From contig DATGMF010000079.1 of NCBI GenBank assembly GCA_035293765.1, positions 1 through 64,000 of the forward strand: a stretch of 64,000 nt of DNA, in the 5' to 3' direction. This document shows, in pieces, positions 1 to 8,228 of this stretch. Source of the stretch: DASRHT01 sp035293765 (GTDB taxonomy: Bacteria; Chloroflexota; Ktedonobacteria; Ktedonobacterales; Ktedonobacteraceae). The translations under genes were made by a program, and so were the position numbers. Under the pieces are notes generated by a model. It had not been told where the DNA came from. It made no database searches and saw only the letters and a list, made by a program, of their open reading frames with translations. How positions within the stretch are numbered: position 1 is the stretch's first letter; each line of letters begins with the position of its first letter.

Positions 1-523
1 TATCTTGCGGGTGGCTGAGCAGGATTTCGATGACCACAATATGCCCGTGGTAGTAGCTGGCGATCAAGTGGCTCGTGCCGCCATGCCCCATATCCGCATC
101 CAGTTGCGAGAGCCGCCCATCGCCATAGTGCCATTGGTCGGCGGTGGCAGTCACGAACGGCAGAACCACCTGCTGACCCACGAGGAACAGCATGAGGCAG
201 AGCGCCATCCCAACTAGAAAGCTGCCCCACGGGTGCTGCTGGAGCAGAAACGGCGGCGTTGGTGCGGGCGTTGCCGCGTGCTGATCTTCCGTCTGGCGCA
301 CCTGCTGGCAGGAGTGGGACGGGTGCTGCTGGTCGGGGAGCGCCTGGGAGACGCGCGGGCGATTGGCGCGTGGAGGAACGGGTGAGCGGCCTTTAGGCGG
401 GATGAACCGGAACGGTTGGGTCGGAAACTCGGGCAGTACGCCGTCTTCACCCTCTTCGAGGTGCTCATTATCGCGCAGGGCATCATCATCGGCAGGGACA
501 GGTCGTTTGGTCTGTTGCATCAT
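1..523 (-). CDS. Membrane protein, C-terminus cut by window edge
   Basis: An open frame runs leftward from tandem ATG codons at 523 and 520 to the window edge without a stop, giving at least 174 codons. The first ~90 residues are acidic, then rich in Pro, Arg and Gln, and look disordered. One strongly hydrophobic stretch follows (about residues 102-122, with the motif LVGMALCLMLFLV) and fits a single membrane anchor. The remaining visible part (WHYGDGRLSQLDAD and beyond) would lie outside the membrane. I do not recognise the family. The even codon pattern and the membrane segment make it more credible than the frames on the other strand. No strong ribosome binding site precedes it, so the exact start is uncertain. 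Confidence 0.55.
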   Translation of the reverse strand, partial: MMQQTKRPVPADDDALRDNEHLEEGEDGVLPEFPTQPFRFIPPKGRSPVPPRANRPRVSQALPDQQHPSHSCQQVRQTEDQHAATPAPTPPFLLQQHPWGSFLVGMALCLMLFLVGQQVVLPFVTATADQWHYGDGRLSQLDADMGHGGTSHLIASYYHGHIVVIEILLSHPQD

Positions 524-762
524 AGCACATCCTGCTTTCTTGCTTGCATGCTTGACACGGCCTGCCTGCTGTGGTATGAAGAAGGCAGACCGTTGGACAG
601 TGTATGGAAGTTTTACGAGAGACGGCCTACAACAACGACGGTTCATGCGCGTGGGTCTGTCTTGCTTGCAATGGGGACAGGCTCACGTTCTGCTTTCAGC
701 GGCCTCCTTTCTTATCAGTAAGTGGCTTTCATGATCAATTGCACTTGGTAAGCGGCCTCTTA

Positions 763-972
763 CTATCTGATATTAAGTCCTTCAATTTCCCAAGATTTGA
801 TTTCGCGTCCATAAGCTTTGCTGAGAGCATCTGCAATGGCCTTTGCAGTATCTGCTTGGATTAATGCCCCTCTCTCTGCTGCTGCTACGGACTGCCGCGC
901 TATCTGCGCCTCTTCTGCTAGCTTACTTACAGTCCAGCCGAGGTCAAGTCTATACTGACGTAAAGTTGCCAT
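763..972 (-). CDS. Small XRE-like helix-turn-helix protein
   Basis: A 69-residue protein that is almost entirely a Cro/C1-type helix-turn-helix. LRQYRLDLGWTVSKLAEEA forms the first helices, IARQSVAAAERG the turn and recognition helix, and TAKAIADALSKAYG the following helix. The ATG at 972 was chosen because GGAGGA lies 5 nt upstream; the frame also opens 17 codons earlier with no such site. There is no sensor or partner domain, so it is probably a small DNA-binding regulator that may act on its own promoter. Its target cannot be read from the sequence. Confidence 0.8.
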   Translation of the reverse strand: MATLRQYRLDLGWTVSKLAEEAQIARQSVAAAERGALIQADTAKAIADALSKAYGREIKSWEIEGLNIR

Positions 973-1004
973 AAATTCCTCCCACGAAAATAAGCGTCGC
1001 CGTA

Positions 1005-1082
1005 AGAGTACAAAAACTGGCAACTCCTGTCAATAAGTACTGATCCTGTAGAGAGTATACGAAAATTAACAACAATTGTCAA
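1005..1082 (-). promoter_or_regulatory. Two tandem sigma70-type promoters for the XRE gene
   Basis: On the minus strand the distal promoter has TTGACA (1077-1082), a 17-nt spacer and TATACT (1054-1059). The proximal one has TTGACA (1028-1033), a 17-nt spacer and TACTCT (1005-1010). Both point at the small XRE gene whose start is at 972. Near-consensus boxes with exact 17-nt spacing in this AT-rich stretch are unlikely to be chance. Confidence 0.65.
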
Positions 1083-1204
1083 GTCTTAACGTAAGCTGTT
1101 GATATCACACGAAAGATAGCAACAGTGATAGCTAGCGAAGTTTGCTATTTCAGCAGAAGCAAAGCTTTACTGAGTGCTTGAACAGAACCGAAATAGTTTC
1201 TTTT

Positions 1205-1420
1205 TTACTTGTTCCCAAAGATTCGTCCAAGTCTATCGTATTTCTCTCTCATTGTAATCACTGGCTTTGAGGGAGTAGAGACGGTAGCCCTCGCAGTTTC
1301 TTTCCGTGCATGAGCAATCTCTTTGGTCAACATACATTGATGGTGTTTAGGGATGCAAACAAAGTGATAGGGTAATATGTAGGTGGCATGTTTGGTGTGT
1401 TGTACGTCCATACACCGCAT
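1205..1420 (-). pseudogene. Fragment resembling IS200/IS605 TnpA transposase
   Basis: The frame contains TKHATYILPYHFVCIPKHHQ, which matches the opening strand of IS200/IS605-type Y1 transposases (KHatYnLnYHiVw.pKYR). The homology fades after about 25 residues. The HUH motif and catalytic tyrosine of a ~140-residue TnpA are not visible, so this is a broken remnant. A hairpin of the kind found at ends of such elements lies just upstream (1457-1498). The start is arbitrary. The similarity is by eye. Confidence 0.4.
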
Positions 1421-1456
1421 TAGCACATGTGTTCTCACTGTCTGGAGAACCACGGC

Positions 1457-1498
1457 GGGCCGCCTTGCCCCTAGATGAATCGTAGGGTAAGGCGGCCC
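1457..1498. repeat. 14-bp stem-loop, possible IS200/IS605 end
   Basis: The arms GGGCCGCCTTGCCC (1457-1470) and GGGTAAGGCGGCCC (1485-1498) are inverted with one mismatch around a 14-nt loop. It sits directly upstream of the TnpA-like fragment, where IS200/IS605 elements carry subterminal hairpins. An interspersed palindromic repeat is the alternative, since the window has several GC-rich palindromes. Confidence 0.45.
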
Positions 1499-1504
1499 TT
1501 TCAT

Positions 1505-1833
1505 GAACCTCTATCGCTCCGGTGGAGCGAAACAAATTTGCAAATCGAATTGCCCCAATAGCTTTCTATGTATGTCAAGAAATTTATTGGGTTTCTTAGA
1601 TATTGGTGTCCATTTTTATGTATTTTTAACGAAGCATGCTGTATAATCTATACTGAACAGTAAAGCATTTCTGGGCATATACAGTGCCTGGGTGCCAGTT
1701 CTAATGCGAGAGACTGTTGATAGGTAGCGGTAAGGGGCGATTGATGGGGAGGTAGCGCCACGCCGCAAGGAACGCTGGCATGTTTATCGTAACTTCGTCG
1801 CCTTTTGCTGACCGTAAAGGAGCAGAACAGAGC
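1505..1833 (+). promoter_or_regulatory. Leader and promoter region of the globin gene
   Basis: No convincing gene lies here. A TATAAT hexamer at 1642-1647, directly preceded by TG, is the best -10 box on the plus strand. No good -35 matches it. A transcript from there would have a leader of roughly 180 nt before the globin start. A small hairpin (CGCTCC/GGAGCG) lies near 1516-1530. Confidence 0.3.
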
Positions 1834-2223
1834 ATGGATGCATCTCTTTTGAGGACGAGTTTTGATCAGGTTGCACCCAACAAAGAAAAGTTTGCCGCAG
1901 CCTTCTATGATCGACTATTTGCCTCGTTCCCTGAGACGAAACAATTGTTCGCGAAGACCGACATGAGGAAGCAGCAGGCCACATTGATGGCAGCCATTGC
2001 TATGGTTGTATCAGGAGTGGAAAAAGGCGAGAATGTTGTTCCGGTGCTCCAAGAACTGGGCCAGCGCCACAAAACGTATGGCGTGACAGCAGAGCACTAT
2101 CCGCAAGTTGCGCAGGCGCTGTTGGAGACATTCAGCGAATTCCTGGGGCCTCAATGGACCCCTGAAGTGAAAGGCGCGTGGGTTGACGCTTATACAGTGA
2201 TTGCCAGCACAATGCAGGGGTAA
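1834..2223 (+). CDS. Single-domain globin (bacterial haemoglobin)
   Basis: A 129-residue protein built only of a globin fold, resembling the haem domain of flavohaemoglobins and Vitreoscilla-type haemoglobin. The proximal (F8) histidine is His79 in GQRHKTYGV. Tyr25 in AFYDRLF fits the B10 position and Gln47/48 in RKQQATL fits E7, a Tyr/Gln distal pair usual in NO- and O2-handling globins. There is no reductase domain in the gene or next to it. The start at 1834 was preferred because the 18 codons before it have no globin character and AAAGGAG lies upstream, though the 11-nt gap is long. It probably binds O2 or NO in the cytoplasm; the physiological partner is unknown. Confidence 0.85.
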   Translation: MDASLLRTSFDQVAPNKEKFAAAFYDRLFASFPETKQLFAKTDMRKQQATLMAAIAMVVSGVEKGENVVPVLQELGQRHKTYGVTAEHYPQVAQALLETFSEFLGPQWTPEVKGAWVDAYTVIASTMQG

Positions 2224-2293
2224 TAAAACAGACGCAGACACCATTACCGACGTTACTCTGTTTTTTATATCACCCTCGTTGTAGTGTCTCAAT

Positions 2294-2339
2294 AAAGGAG
2301 CCGCGTTATGTGATTGCCTGCACATAATGCGGCTCCTTT
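2294..2339. terminator. Bidirectional terminator between globin and CoA-transferase
   Basis: A 19-bp stem (AAAGGAGCCGCGTTATGTG, 2294-2312, and its near-perfect complement at 2321-2339, one mismatch) with an 8-nt loop, flanked by A/T runs on both sides. It separates two convergent genes and can serve both. Confidence 0.85.
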
Positions 2340-2347
2340 ATTTGCCA

Positions 2348-3484
2348 TCAGGTCACGATGGTTTTATCGTCATCCTCACCCAGTAGCGGCGGAGCCTTGT
2401 ACAGGCGAGCGGGCGTCTCTGACATGCGAATCGGGGAGCCTGCCAGGCGAATCTGACCTGCTGTGGGGTGCTCGCACTCCCATACCAGCCCTCGATCCAC
2501 GATTTGCGGATCGCGAAAAACCTGGCTGACCGGATTAATCGAGCCGCAGGGAATACCAGCGGCCCGCAGCGCCTCCAGCCACTCTGCGCTTTTGCGCTGC
2601 AAGAACTGTTCCTGGAGTTGTGGCACCAGCTCGTTGCGATGGCGAACCCGCTCAGGGTTGGTCGCAAAGCGGGGGTCCGCGATCAAATCTTCTCGTCTCA
2701 GCACGTTGCAGAAGGCGCGGTACAGACGATCATTGCCACAGGCCACCACGACGTAGCCATCCTGAGTGCGAAATGCCTGATATGGCACAATGTTGGGATG
2801 TCCATTGGCGTAGCGAATGGCCTCCTCCCCGGAGATAAGATGGTTGGCCGAAACGTTGCCGAGGAAGGCGACGGCGGATTCCAGCAGAGAAATATCGATA
2901 TACTGGCCCTTTCCGGTGCGGCGACGATAATTTAGCGCAGCCAGAATCGCAACGCAGCTATACATGCCTGCTGAAATGTCCGCCACTGGCACGCCGACGC
3001 GCTGCGGCTCCCCGTCGGCCTCGCCTGTCACCGCCATCAGGCCGGACTCAGCCTGGGCCACAAAATCGTAGCCGGGTCGCAGCGCATACGGGCCTGTCTG
3101 CCCGTAGCCGCTGATGGAGCAATAGATCAGGCCGGGGTTGATGGCGTGCACGTCTTCGTAACTCAATCCCTGTTTTGCCAGAGTGCCGGGACGAAAATTT
3201 TCCACCAGCACCGTCGCGCTTTTCAATAGTTCGAGCAGGCGCTGCTTCCCCTCAGGCGTGCTGAAATCGAGCGTAATGCTATATTTGTTGCGATTCAGGC
3301 CCAGATAATAGGCGCTTTCGCCTGCTGTGTAGGGGGGACCAAACTGGCGCGTATCATCTCCCTTGCCCGGCTGTTCAACTTTGATGACGGTCGCGCCCAG
3401 ATCCCCCAGGATCATCGTGCAGTAGGGACCGGCAAAGATACGCGAGAGATCGACAACGACAACATCCGAGAGAGCTGCTTCCAT
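2348..3484 (-). CDS. Class III (CaiB/BaiF, Frc family) CoA-transferase
   Basis: A 378-residue cytoplasmic protein of the family III CoA-transferases, which move CoA between carboxylic acids through an aspartyl-CoA thioester. Family landmarks are visible: the N-terminal VVDLSRIFAGPYCTMILGDLG with KVEQPGKGDDTR, the VENFRPGTL segment, and GYGQTGPYALRPGYDFVAQ, where Asp140 is the expected catalytic residue. Length is normal for the family (about 380-430). The start is fixed by GGAGG 4 nt before the ATG. The acid substrate cannot be told from the sequence. The gene lies 26 nt downstream of the B12/MerR regulator gene on the same strand, so the two may be co-transcribed. Confidence 0.88.
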   Translation of the reverse strand: MEAALSDVVVVDLSRIFAGPYCTMILGDLGATVIKVEQPGKGDDTRQFGPPYTAGESAYYLGLNRNKYSITLDFSTPEGKQRLLELLKSATVLVENFRPGTLAKQGLSYEDVHAINPGLIYCSISGYGQTGPYALRPGYDFVAQAESGLMAVTGEADGEPQRVGVPVADISAGMYSCVAILAALNYRRRTGKGQYIDISLLESAVAFLGNVSANHLISGEEAIRYANGHPNIVPYQAFRTQDGYVVVACGNDRLYRAFCNVLRREDLIADPRFATNPERVRHRNELVPQLQEQFLQRKSAEWLEALRAAGIPCGSINPVSQVFRDPQIVDRGLVWECEHPTAGQIRLAGSPIRMSETPARLYKAPPLLGEDDDKTIVT

Positions 3485-3510
3485 TACACCTCCATAAAAT
3501 AGTACATCCC

Positions 3511-4656
3511 TTAATTTTTATCGTCAAAATGTTCTTCTAATATTATAGTTCGTATCTGGATAACAATCTCTCTCATATCCCCATTCAAATAGAGGCCCGG
3601 GAACTGGGGCAGCGTCTGTTTCTGCTGCAAAAGTGCCTGCCCGCCGAAAGCCAGAAGAGGGCGAGGTTCTGGCAAGAGTTGTATTTGCTGGCCTAGCTGG
3701 ATCAGCTCTGGTAGATAACTCGACATGGTCAGAGAAATGCAGATCATTGCAGGGGTTACCTGTTTGATAGTGTGAAGCAGTCCAGCAGCCTCGATGCTCT
3801 GGCCCAGATAAGCGACCCGGATGCCGTTCCTTCTCAAGAACAGCGTCAGCATTAACGCCGCCAGCTCGTGTTGCTCTCCTGGAGCGCAACAGGTAATCAC
3901 CAGCGGTCCGGTCAGCGGGCTTGGCGTAACACGGAGCAGATTCGTCAACAGGCCACGAAAGAAGTTGCTGGCGAAATGTTCGACCGAGACCGTCAGCTCT
4001 CCCTCTGACCAGAGCTGCCCGATCTGCCATAAGGTTGGCGTAATCAGATCGGTGCAAACCTGCTCAAGGGGATAGATTGCCAGCATTGAACTCATCAATA
4101 TGCCGGCGCCAGCCTCATCGAAATGTTGAAAAGCTTCGATGATGCGCCAGCGAGCGGCCCGCATATTATGCACGGTGGGGTAGCCGCTGGCGGACTGCTC
4201 AATATCGGCCAGGGTCCAGTGCGGCTCGGTGAGCGGCCCCACAGCACTTTTGACAGCGGTTTCTTGTAACTCTTCCTGGGTAGAAGAGGTCACAATCACC
4301 CGGGATGGCCCCTGACTCTCGACCGGGGAAGGCGCCGAGGGCAGCGCTTTGTCGCAGTCTGTCCGGCGCTGGTACTCTTCGTACATGTGGCGAAAAAGCG
4401 CAACGGCGTGGCTAATCGCCACGCCCGCATCGACCCGCTCCTTTAGCCAGCGGATCAGAGCAATATCGCGCTGTGAATACAGGCGGTAAGCATTGTTAGC
4501 GCGTTCAGGCGCGACCAGCTTATAACGGCGTTCCCATGCCCTCAGCGTCGGAGCAGGTACGCCTGTTTGTTGCACGACGGCTTTGGTATTGAATATCGGA
4601 GCATCTGAGTAATGCTCGAAATCAAGCCACTCGATAGCGTTCTCTTGTGTGGTCAT
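3511..4656 (-). CDS. MerR-type regulator with cobalamin-binding domain (CarH/LitR-like)
   Basis: A 381-residue regulator. Residues ~20-90 form a MerR winged helix (FNTKAVVQQTGVPAPTLRAWERRY, with YRLYSQRDIALI). After a ~60-residue linker comes the four-helix cap, in which Trp216 is followed by nine residues and then Glu226-His227 (WSEGELTVSVEHFAS), the W-x9-EH signature of CarH-type light-sensing B12 domains. The Rossmann-like B12 domain follows, with CAPGEQHELAALML giving Glu261-x-His263 as the lower cobalt ligand. The usual glycine after the ExH motif is alanine here. Such proteins bind adenosylcobalamin, repress in the dark and release DNA on illumination. That function is inferred. Its targets may include itself and the downstream CoA-transferase. 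Confidence 0.88.
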   Translation of the reverse strand: MTTQENAIEWLDFEHYSDAPIFNTKAVVQQTGVPAPTLRAWERRYKLVAPERANNAYRLYSQRDIALIRWLKERVDAGVAISHAVALFRHMYEEYQRRTDCDKALPSAPSPVESQGPSRVIVTSSTQEELQETAVKSAVGPLTEPHWTLADIEQSASGYPTVHNMRAARWRIIEAFQHFDEAGAGILMSSMLAIYPLEQVCTDLITPTLWQIGQLWSEGELTVSVEHFASNFFRGLLTNLLRVTPSPLTGPLVITCCAPGEQHELAALMLTLFLRRNGIRVAYLGQSIEAAGLLHTIKQVTPAMICISLTMSSYLPELIQLGQQIQLLPEPRPLLAFGGQALLQQKQTLPQFPGLYLNGDMREIVIQIRTIILEEHFDDKN

Positions 4657-4687
4657 GAATGTTCTCCACTACTACTCTAGTATTGAG

Positions 4688-4716
4688 GAGATAATTGTGT
4701 GTACGATATTTGTCAA
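4688..4716 (-). promoter_or_regulatory. Promoter of the MerR/B12 regulator
   Basis: On the minus strand TTGACA (4711-4716) and TATCTC (4688-4693) are separated by exactly 17 nt, some 30 nt before the ATG at 4656. The AT-rich surroundings could hold operators for the MerR protein itself. Confidence 0.6.
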
Positions 4717-4930
4717 CAGTAATACGGCTCAATAAGCAGAACTATTTTCGACATTTTTCATACAATAGCATATTTGCTAGCGACTGGTCCATGCTTTGTT
4801 CATACTTTGTCGCAAACTGACGCTGTTGGATACATTTAAGATGCAGGGTAGAAGAGCAATGGGTAATACATGTAAAAAAAAGTGGGAGGATGTAGTACTT
4901 CTAGGGGATAGAAGAGAGGGAGCGATAGGC

Positions 4931-5198
4931 TTGACAAAAGAGGGAATCATTGCTATCATGACGGGGCTACAGTATGCCCACAGAGGCCATTGAGGGTTTT
5001 GTGGTTGATCCCCTACGCTTCGAGGAAAAGCCAACACTGTATGCTATCTATTCAGTTCTGGTTAGCAACCCTTCACGAGATTGAGCCTGAATTGATCGTC
5101 CAGGGTGTGGAACTGTGCGCAAGGCGAGCCACCCATGCCTGCCACGTATCCATCTGGAACTATGCGTAGGGATTGAAGAAGGAGATATGTGAAAAGAC
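4931..5198 (+). promoter_or_regulatory. rplU promoter and ~230-nt leader
   Basis: TTGACA (4931-4936), a 17-nt spacer and TATCAT (4954-4959) form a strong promoter pointing at rplU. Transcription from about 4966 would give a 5' leader of roughly 230 nt, long for a plain leader and in the position of the L21 leader RNAs known from other phyla. I did not establish a fold. GGAG at 5181-5184 precedes the rplU ATG by an unusually long 14 nt. Confidence 0.6.
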
Positions 5199-5705
5199 AT
5201 GTTTGCTGTAATTAAAAGCGGTGGGCGACAATACAAAGTTTCCGTCGGCGAGCGGCTGGAAGTGAACCGGTTGCCGGTCGAAGAGGGGGCGCAGGTCGAG
5301 ATCGGGGAAGTGCTGCTGATCTCGGATGCCGATCAGACCATGATCGGTGCCCCGTTCGTGGACAACGCAAAGGTGGTAGCCACGGTTGGCGGCCATCCGC
5401 GCGGCAAAAAACTCATTGTTTTCAAGTACAAGTCAAAGAAGCGCTATCGCCACCGTCGGGGGCATCGCCAGGAGCTAACCTTGCTGACCATTGATGATAT
5501 TATCGCGAATGGCAAGAGCCTGGTGACGGGCGAGGCTCCGCGGGCGAAGGAGGACCGGCTGGAGTTAGAAGAGGTAGCCGCCCCGGAGGCAACTACCGAG
5601 CCAGCAGAAGCGGCACAGGAAACTCCTGCTGCTGAGGGCGAGAAGAAGACGCGCCGACGCCGCAGCGCGAAGGCTGAAACAACTGAAAGCGGTACGGAGG
5701 AGTAA
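5199..5705 (+). CDS. rplU: 50S ribosomal protein bL21 with long C-terminal tail
   Basis: The first ~105 residues are a standard bL21 that binds 23S rRNA in the large subunit: MFAVIKSGGRQYKVSVGERL at the start, then FKYKSKKRYRHRRGHRQ near residues 75-92. The protein is 168 residues against the usual ~103. The extra tail is Glu/Ala-rich with a basic end (KKTRRRRSAKAETTESGTEE) and looks disordered. It is followed after 2 nt by rpmA, the usual order. Expressed from the promoter at 4931 with a long leader. Confidence 0.96.
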   Translation: MFAVIKSGGRQYKVSVGERLEVNRLPVEEGAQVEIGEVLLISDADQTMIGAPFVDNAKVVATVGGHPRGKKLIVFKYKSKKRYRHRRGHRQELTLLTIDDIIANGKSLVTGEAPRAKEDRLELEEVAAPEATTEPAEAAQETPAAEGEKKTRRRRSAKAETTESGTEE

Positions 5706-5707
5706 TT

Positions 5708-6028
5708 ATGGCGCATAAAAAAGGAATGGGTAGCTCTCGCAATGGTCGAGATAGCAAACCCAAGATGCTCGGTGTCAAGCGTTACGACGGCCAGTTAGTG
5801 ACTGCCGGTAGCATTATTGTTCGCCAGCGCGGCACCAAAATCAAGCCTGGTAAGCATGTAGGCGTGGGCCGAGATCATACGCTGTACGCCTTGATCGACG
5901 GCTATGTCAAGTTTGGACATGCTTCACGCACGAATCGAGCGGTGAGCATTGTCACAGAATTCCCCGGGCGACCATCTATAGCCGAGTTGCTGGGGATCGA
6001 ACAGCCAGAAGCAGTTGCAGGATCGTAA
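5708..6028 (+). CDS. rpmA: 50S ribosomal protein bL27
   Basis: A 106-residue bL27. It begins MAHKKGMGSSRNGRDSKPK, the N-terminal arm that reaches the peptidyl transferase centre, and continues with LGVKRYDGQLVTAGSIIVRQRGT and VGRDHTLYALIDG. The start is mature-type: there is no cleavable N-terminal extension of the Firmicutes kind. It is co-transcribed with rplU, with GGAGG just before the start and a strong terminator 13 nt after the stop. Confidence 0.97.
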   Translation: MAHKKGMGSSRNGRDSKPKMLGVKRYDGQLVTAGSIIVRQRGTKIKPGKHVGVGRDHTLYALIDGYVKFGHASRTNRAVSIVTEFPGRPSIAELLGIEQPEAVAGS

Positions 6029-6041
6029 CTGCCAGATAAAC

Positions 6042-6075
6042 AAGAGGGTCCATGCCGCCCGGCATGGACCCTCTT
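6042..6075 (+). terminator. Intrinsic terminator of rplU-rpmA
   Basis: A perfect 15-bp stem (AAGAGGGTCCATGCC, 6042-6056, complement 6061-6075) with a 4-nt loop directly after rpmA. It can also serve the convergent gene ending at 6097. Confidence 0.85.
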
Positions 6076-6096
6076 GCTGTACTAAAGCCGGAGAAG

Positions 6097-7599
6097 TTAT
6101 GGTCCTGTTGGTGGCTTTTGCTGAGGCCCGGGCTGGGCAGCGGGGCAGGTAATGTTCAACTGCTGGGTAGCGGCATCCACTGCGAAGGAGCAGCTTTGCC
6201 CATTAATGGTAGCCGTCCCGGCGCAGTTCGGAATGGCGGTACCATTGACGGCGCAAGCGGTAATCGCCGGCCCACCGCCGATGGATGCACCCTGAATCGT
6301 CGCGTCAATAGCCACGCCATTGGCATCGGTTGTAACGACGATGGGGCTATTTGCATTCAGAATGCCCTGGCAGTTCAGACCGCCGGTCGCGCCCCACGAA
6401 GTGTTGAAGCGCTGCGCAAGGAAGGTGAAGAGACTGTTGGCTGCGTTGGGATCGGGTGATGCTGCTGCTTTCGTGAGCGGGGCATCAAACATCAACCGTT
6501 CCGGTGCGATATTCATCAGGTTGGTGCAGTACGTTTTTGTGCTGGCATCGGCCATATTGCGCGCCACCGGCTGGTCAACGGAGCGGCGGTAATCATTGAC
6601 CTTCTGCAAGTTGGGTTTGCCGTTGACCTGGACCATCGGATCTCCAGCGGGAACCAGGGCGATGGGATTGGCCTGGAAAGCTGCGGCCTGCAATTCGTTG
6701 AGTGGTAAGGCAGGAACGTTGTGGCCTGGATCGGCAAGATCGGGAGCCGTCCAGGGAGTGCAGCCCAGCGCGCCATCCAGAGCCACGGCTAACAGGCGCT
6801 CATCGCTACCGTTAGCCTGAACGTTAGCGTTTTGGAGCTGAGCGGAATTAGCGGCAGTCATCTGTGCGGTTTGACCATTAGCAGTAACCAGATACGTTGT
6901 TGTGACGTTATCGCTCTGGTCCTGGTCAATGACACTAAAGTCGCGGGTGCTGGGGCAGGTAAGGCCATCTTTGCCCTTGCCCAGCGGGGGCACTACTAGC
7001 TTGCCTGCTTTGATGGCGGCATTAGCGGCAGCGAAGAAGGCAGGAGCGTTACAGGCGGAGAATTGTCCAAAGATAGAACCGTTAAGACCGTTGACACAGT
7101 GCGCTTCGCTCAGATTACTATCGGTGCCCAGCAGCGAGAGCGTATTGCCATTAGAGCCGAACCAGAGCGCAACCACCGCGTTGGCGGGCAGCTTTGGCGC
7201 TGTCGGGGCAATGGCTGGCTGCGAACCTTGATCGATTACCAGCGGATTGTAAATAGAAATCTGGCCGGTAGCAGGATCAATGATTGCGCCCTGGACGAAG
7301 GCGGACTGGCCGGCATTGGCCTCGTTACATGGCCCATTGGCGGGATCTGTGGCTGTTAGCTGGTAAGGCGTCGCCAGCCCTTGCGCTGTCAGTGGCTGTG
7401 ATGGTAGGATCAAAGTACAATCGCCATTGACTCCTCCTGCTGCATGCGAGCCGAAGTGGGGACGCAGTATGAAGTAGGTGCCTGCCCCGAGGGCGATAAT
7501 CAGCGTTACTGCTGCGCCAATGAACATGAGCGGGGAGAAGCGTGGCCGTCTTCGTGACGGCCTGATACTTGATGGAGTCGGTCGTGTAAGCGTCTGCAT
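6097..7599 (-). CDS. Membrane-anchored secreted protein, unknown function
   Basis: 500 residues. A basic N-terminus (SSIRPSRRRPRFSP) precedes one transmembrane helix at about residues 24-46 (MFIGAAVTLIIALGAGTYFI). The rest, outside the membrane, is rich in Ala, Asn, Thr and Gln, with scattered Cys that could pair. No catalytic motif was recognised. The C-terminus is Pro/Gln-rich (QPGPQQKPPTGP). It resembles the large extracellular lineage-specific proteins common in Ktedonobacteria. No neighbour suggests a role. Confidence 0.75.
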   Translation of the reverse strand: MQTLTRPTPSSIRPSRRRPRFSPLMFIGAAVTLIIALGAGTYFILRPHFGSHAAGGVNGDCTLILPSQPLTAQGLATPYQLTATDPANGPCNEANAGQSAFVQGAIIDPATGQISIYNPLVIDQGSQPAIAPTAPKLPANAVVALWFGSNGNTLSLLGTDSNLSEAHCVNGLNGSIFGQFSACNAPAFFAAANAAIKAGKLVVPPLGKGKDGLTCPSTRDFSVIDQDQSDNVTTTYLVTANGQTAQMTAANSAQLQNANVQANGSDERLLAVALDGALGCTPWTAPDLADPGHNVPALPLNELQAAAFQANPIALVPAGDPMVQVNGKPNLQKVNDYRRSVDQPVARNMADASTKTYCTNLMNIAPERLMFDAPLTKAAASPDPNAANSLFTFLAQRFNTSWGATGGLNCQGILNANSPIVVTTDANGVAIDATIQGASIGGGPAITACAVNGTAIPNCAGTATINGQSCSFAVDAATQQLNITCPAAQPGPQQKPPTGP

Positions 7600-8228
7600 A
7601 CCAGAAACTCTCTTTCTTCCAGTCAGGTCCTTTTTGGGGTCAACTGGCCTGTATTTTTATGTAATGGGTGGGCTGAACCAGACCCCCCTGATTCAAAAAG
7701 CACTCACCCATGAGCTGGAATCCTTTTCCCGCTGCTGAAGCGGGTTGACTTGCTGCCGTAAGGGTAAGCATTTGCTCGATTTCTCATCTGCTACAGCGCA
7801 AGCTAGCCTGAAATATGAATGAGTAAAGTTCATCAGGCCCGACTATATACATAGAAAGAGTGGCAGTCACAGCGTGCAACGCGATGCGCTGTGAACTGAT
7901 ATGAGCTTTTTTGATACTTTTTGTGATATTGCTATCGATTGGGATAATACCATAGGTCTCGCGCATAGCTACGGATCTGATTAAAAGTTGGTAGGAAAGT
8001 ACTAACTTTCGGTTAAGATATTCACACTCCCCAGGTGTTCTCCCGGGGCCGTTTGACAAAGAGCATGAAGGGTTGAAATGCCGTGAAACGATCAGGGCAA
8101 AACTGCGTGTAGGTTAAGGAATGTGGAAATATTTTGTTTCTGCGTCCAGAGATGCTTATATTTGAGATATACTGTTAGAAGAGGCTTTCCCGACATGTTC
8201 CCGGCAACCCAGTCTGAAAGGATAACTC
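7600..8228. other. 629-nt gap before purH; small hairpins only
   Basis: No credible gene was found on either strand. Small inverted repeats are present, for example CACAGCG/CGCTGTG at about 7869-7893 and GCCTGA/TCAGGC at about 7806-7838. A TATACT at 8168-8173 could be the purH -10 box, but no -35 matches it. No purine riboswitch was recognised. Confidence 0.4.

Noticed and set aside
363..864. Plus-strand frames of 86-123 codons near the left edge
   Set aside because: They overlap the edge-truncated membrane protein or lack ribosome sites; composition is unlike coding DNA.
5041..5169. 42-codon frame in the rplU leader
   Set aside because: No ribosome binding site and no recognisable pattern; likely chance in a structured leader.
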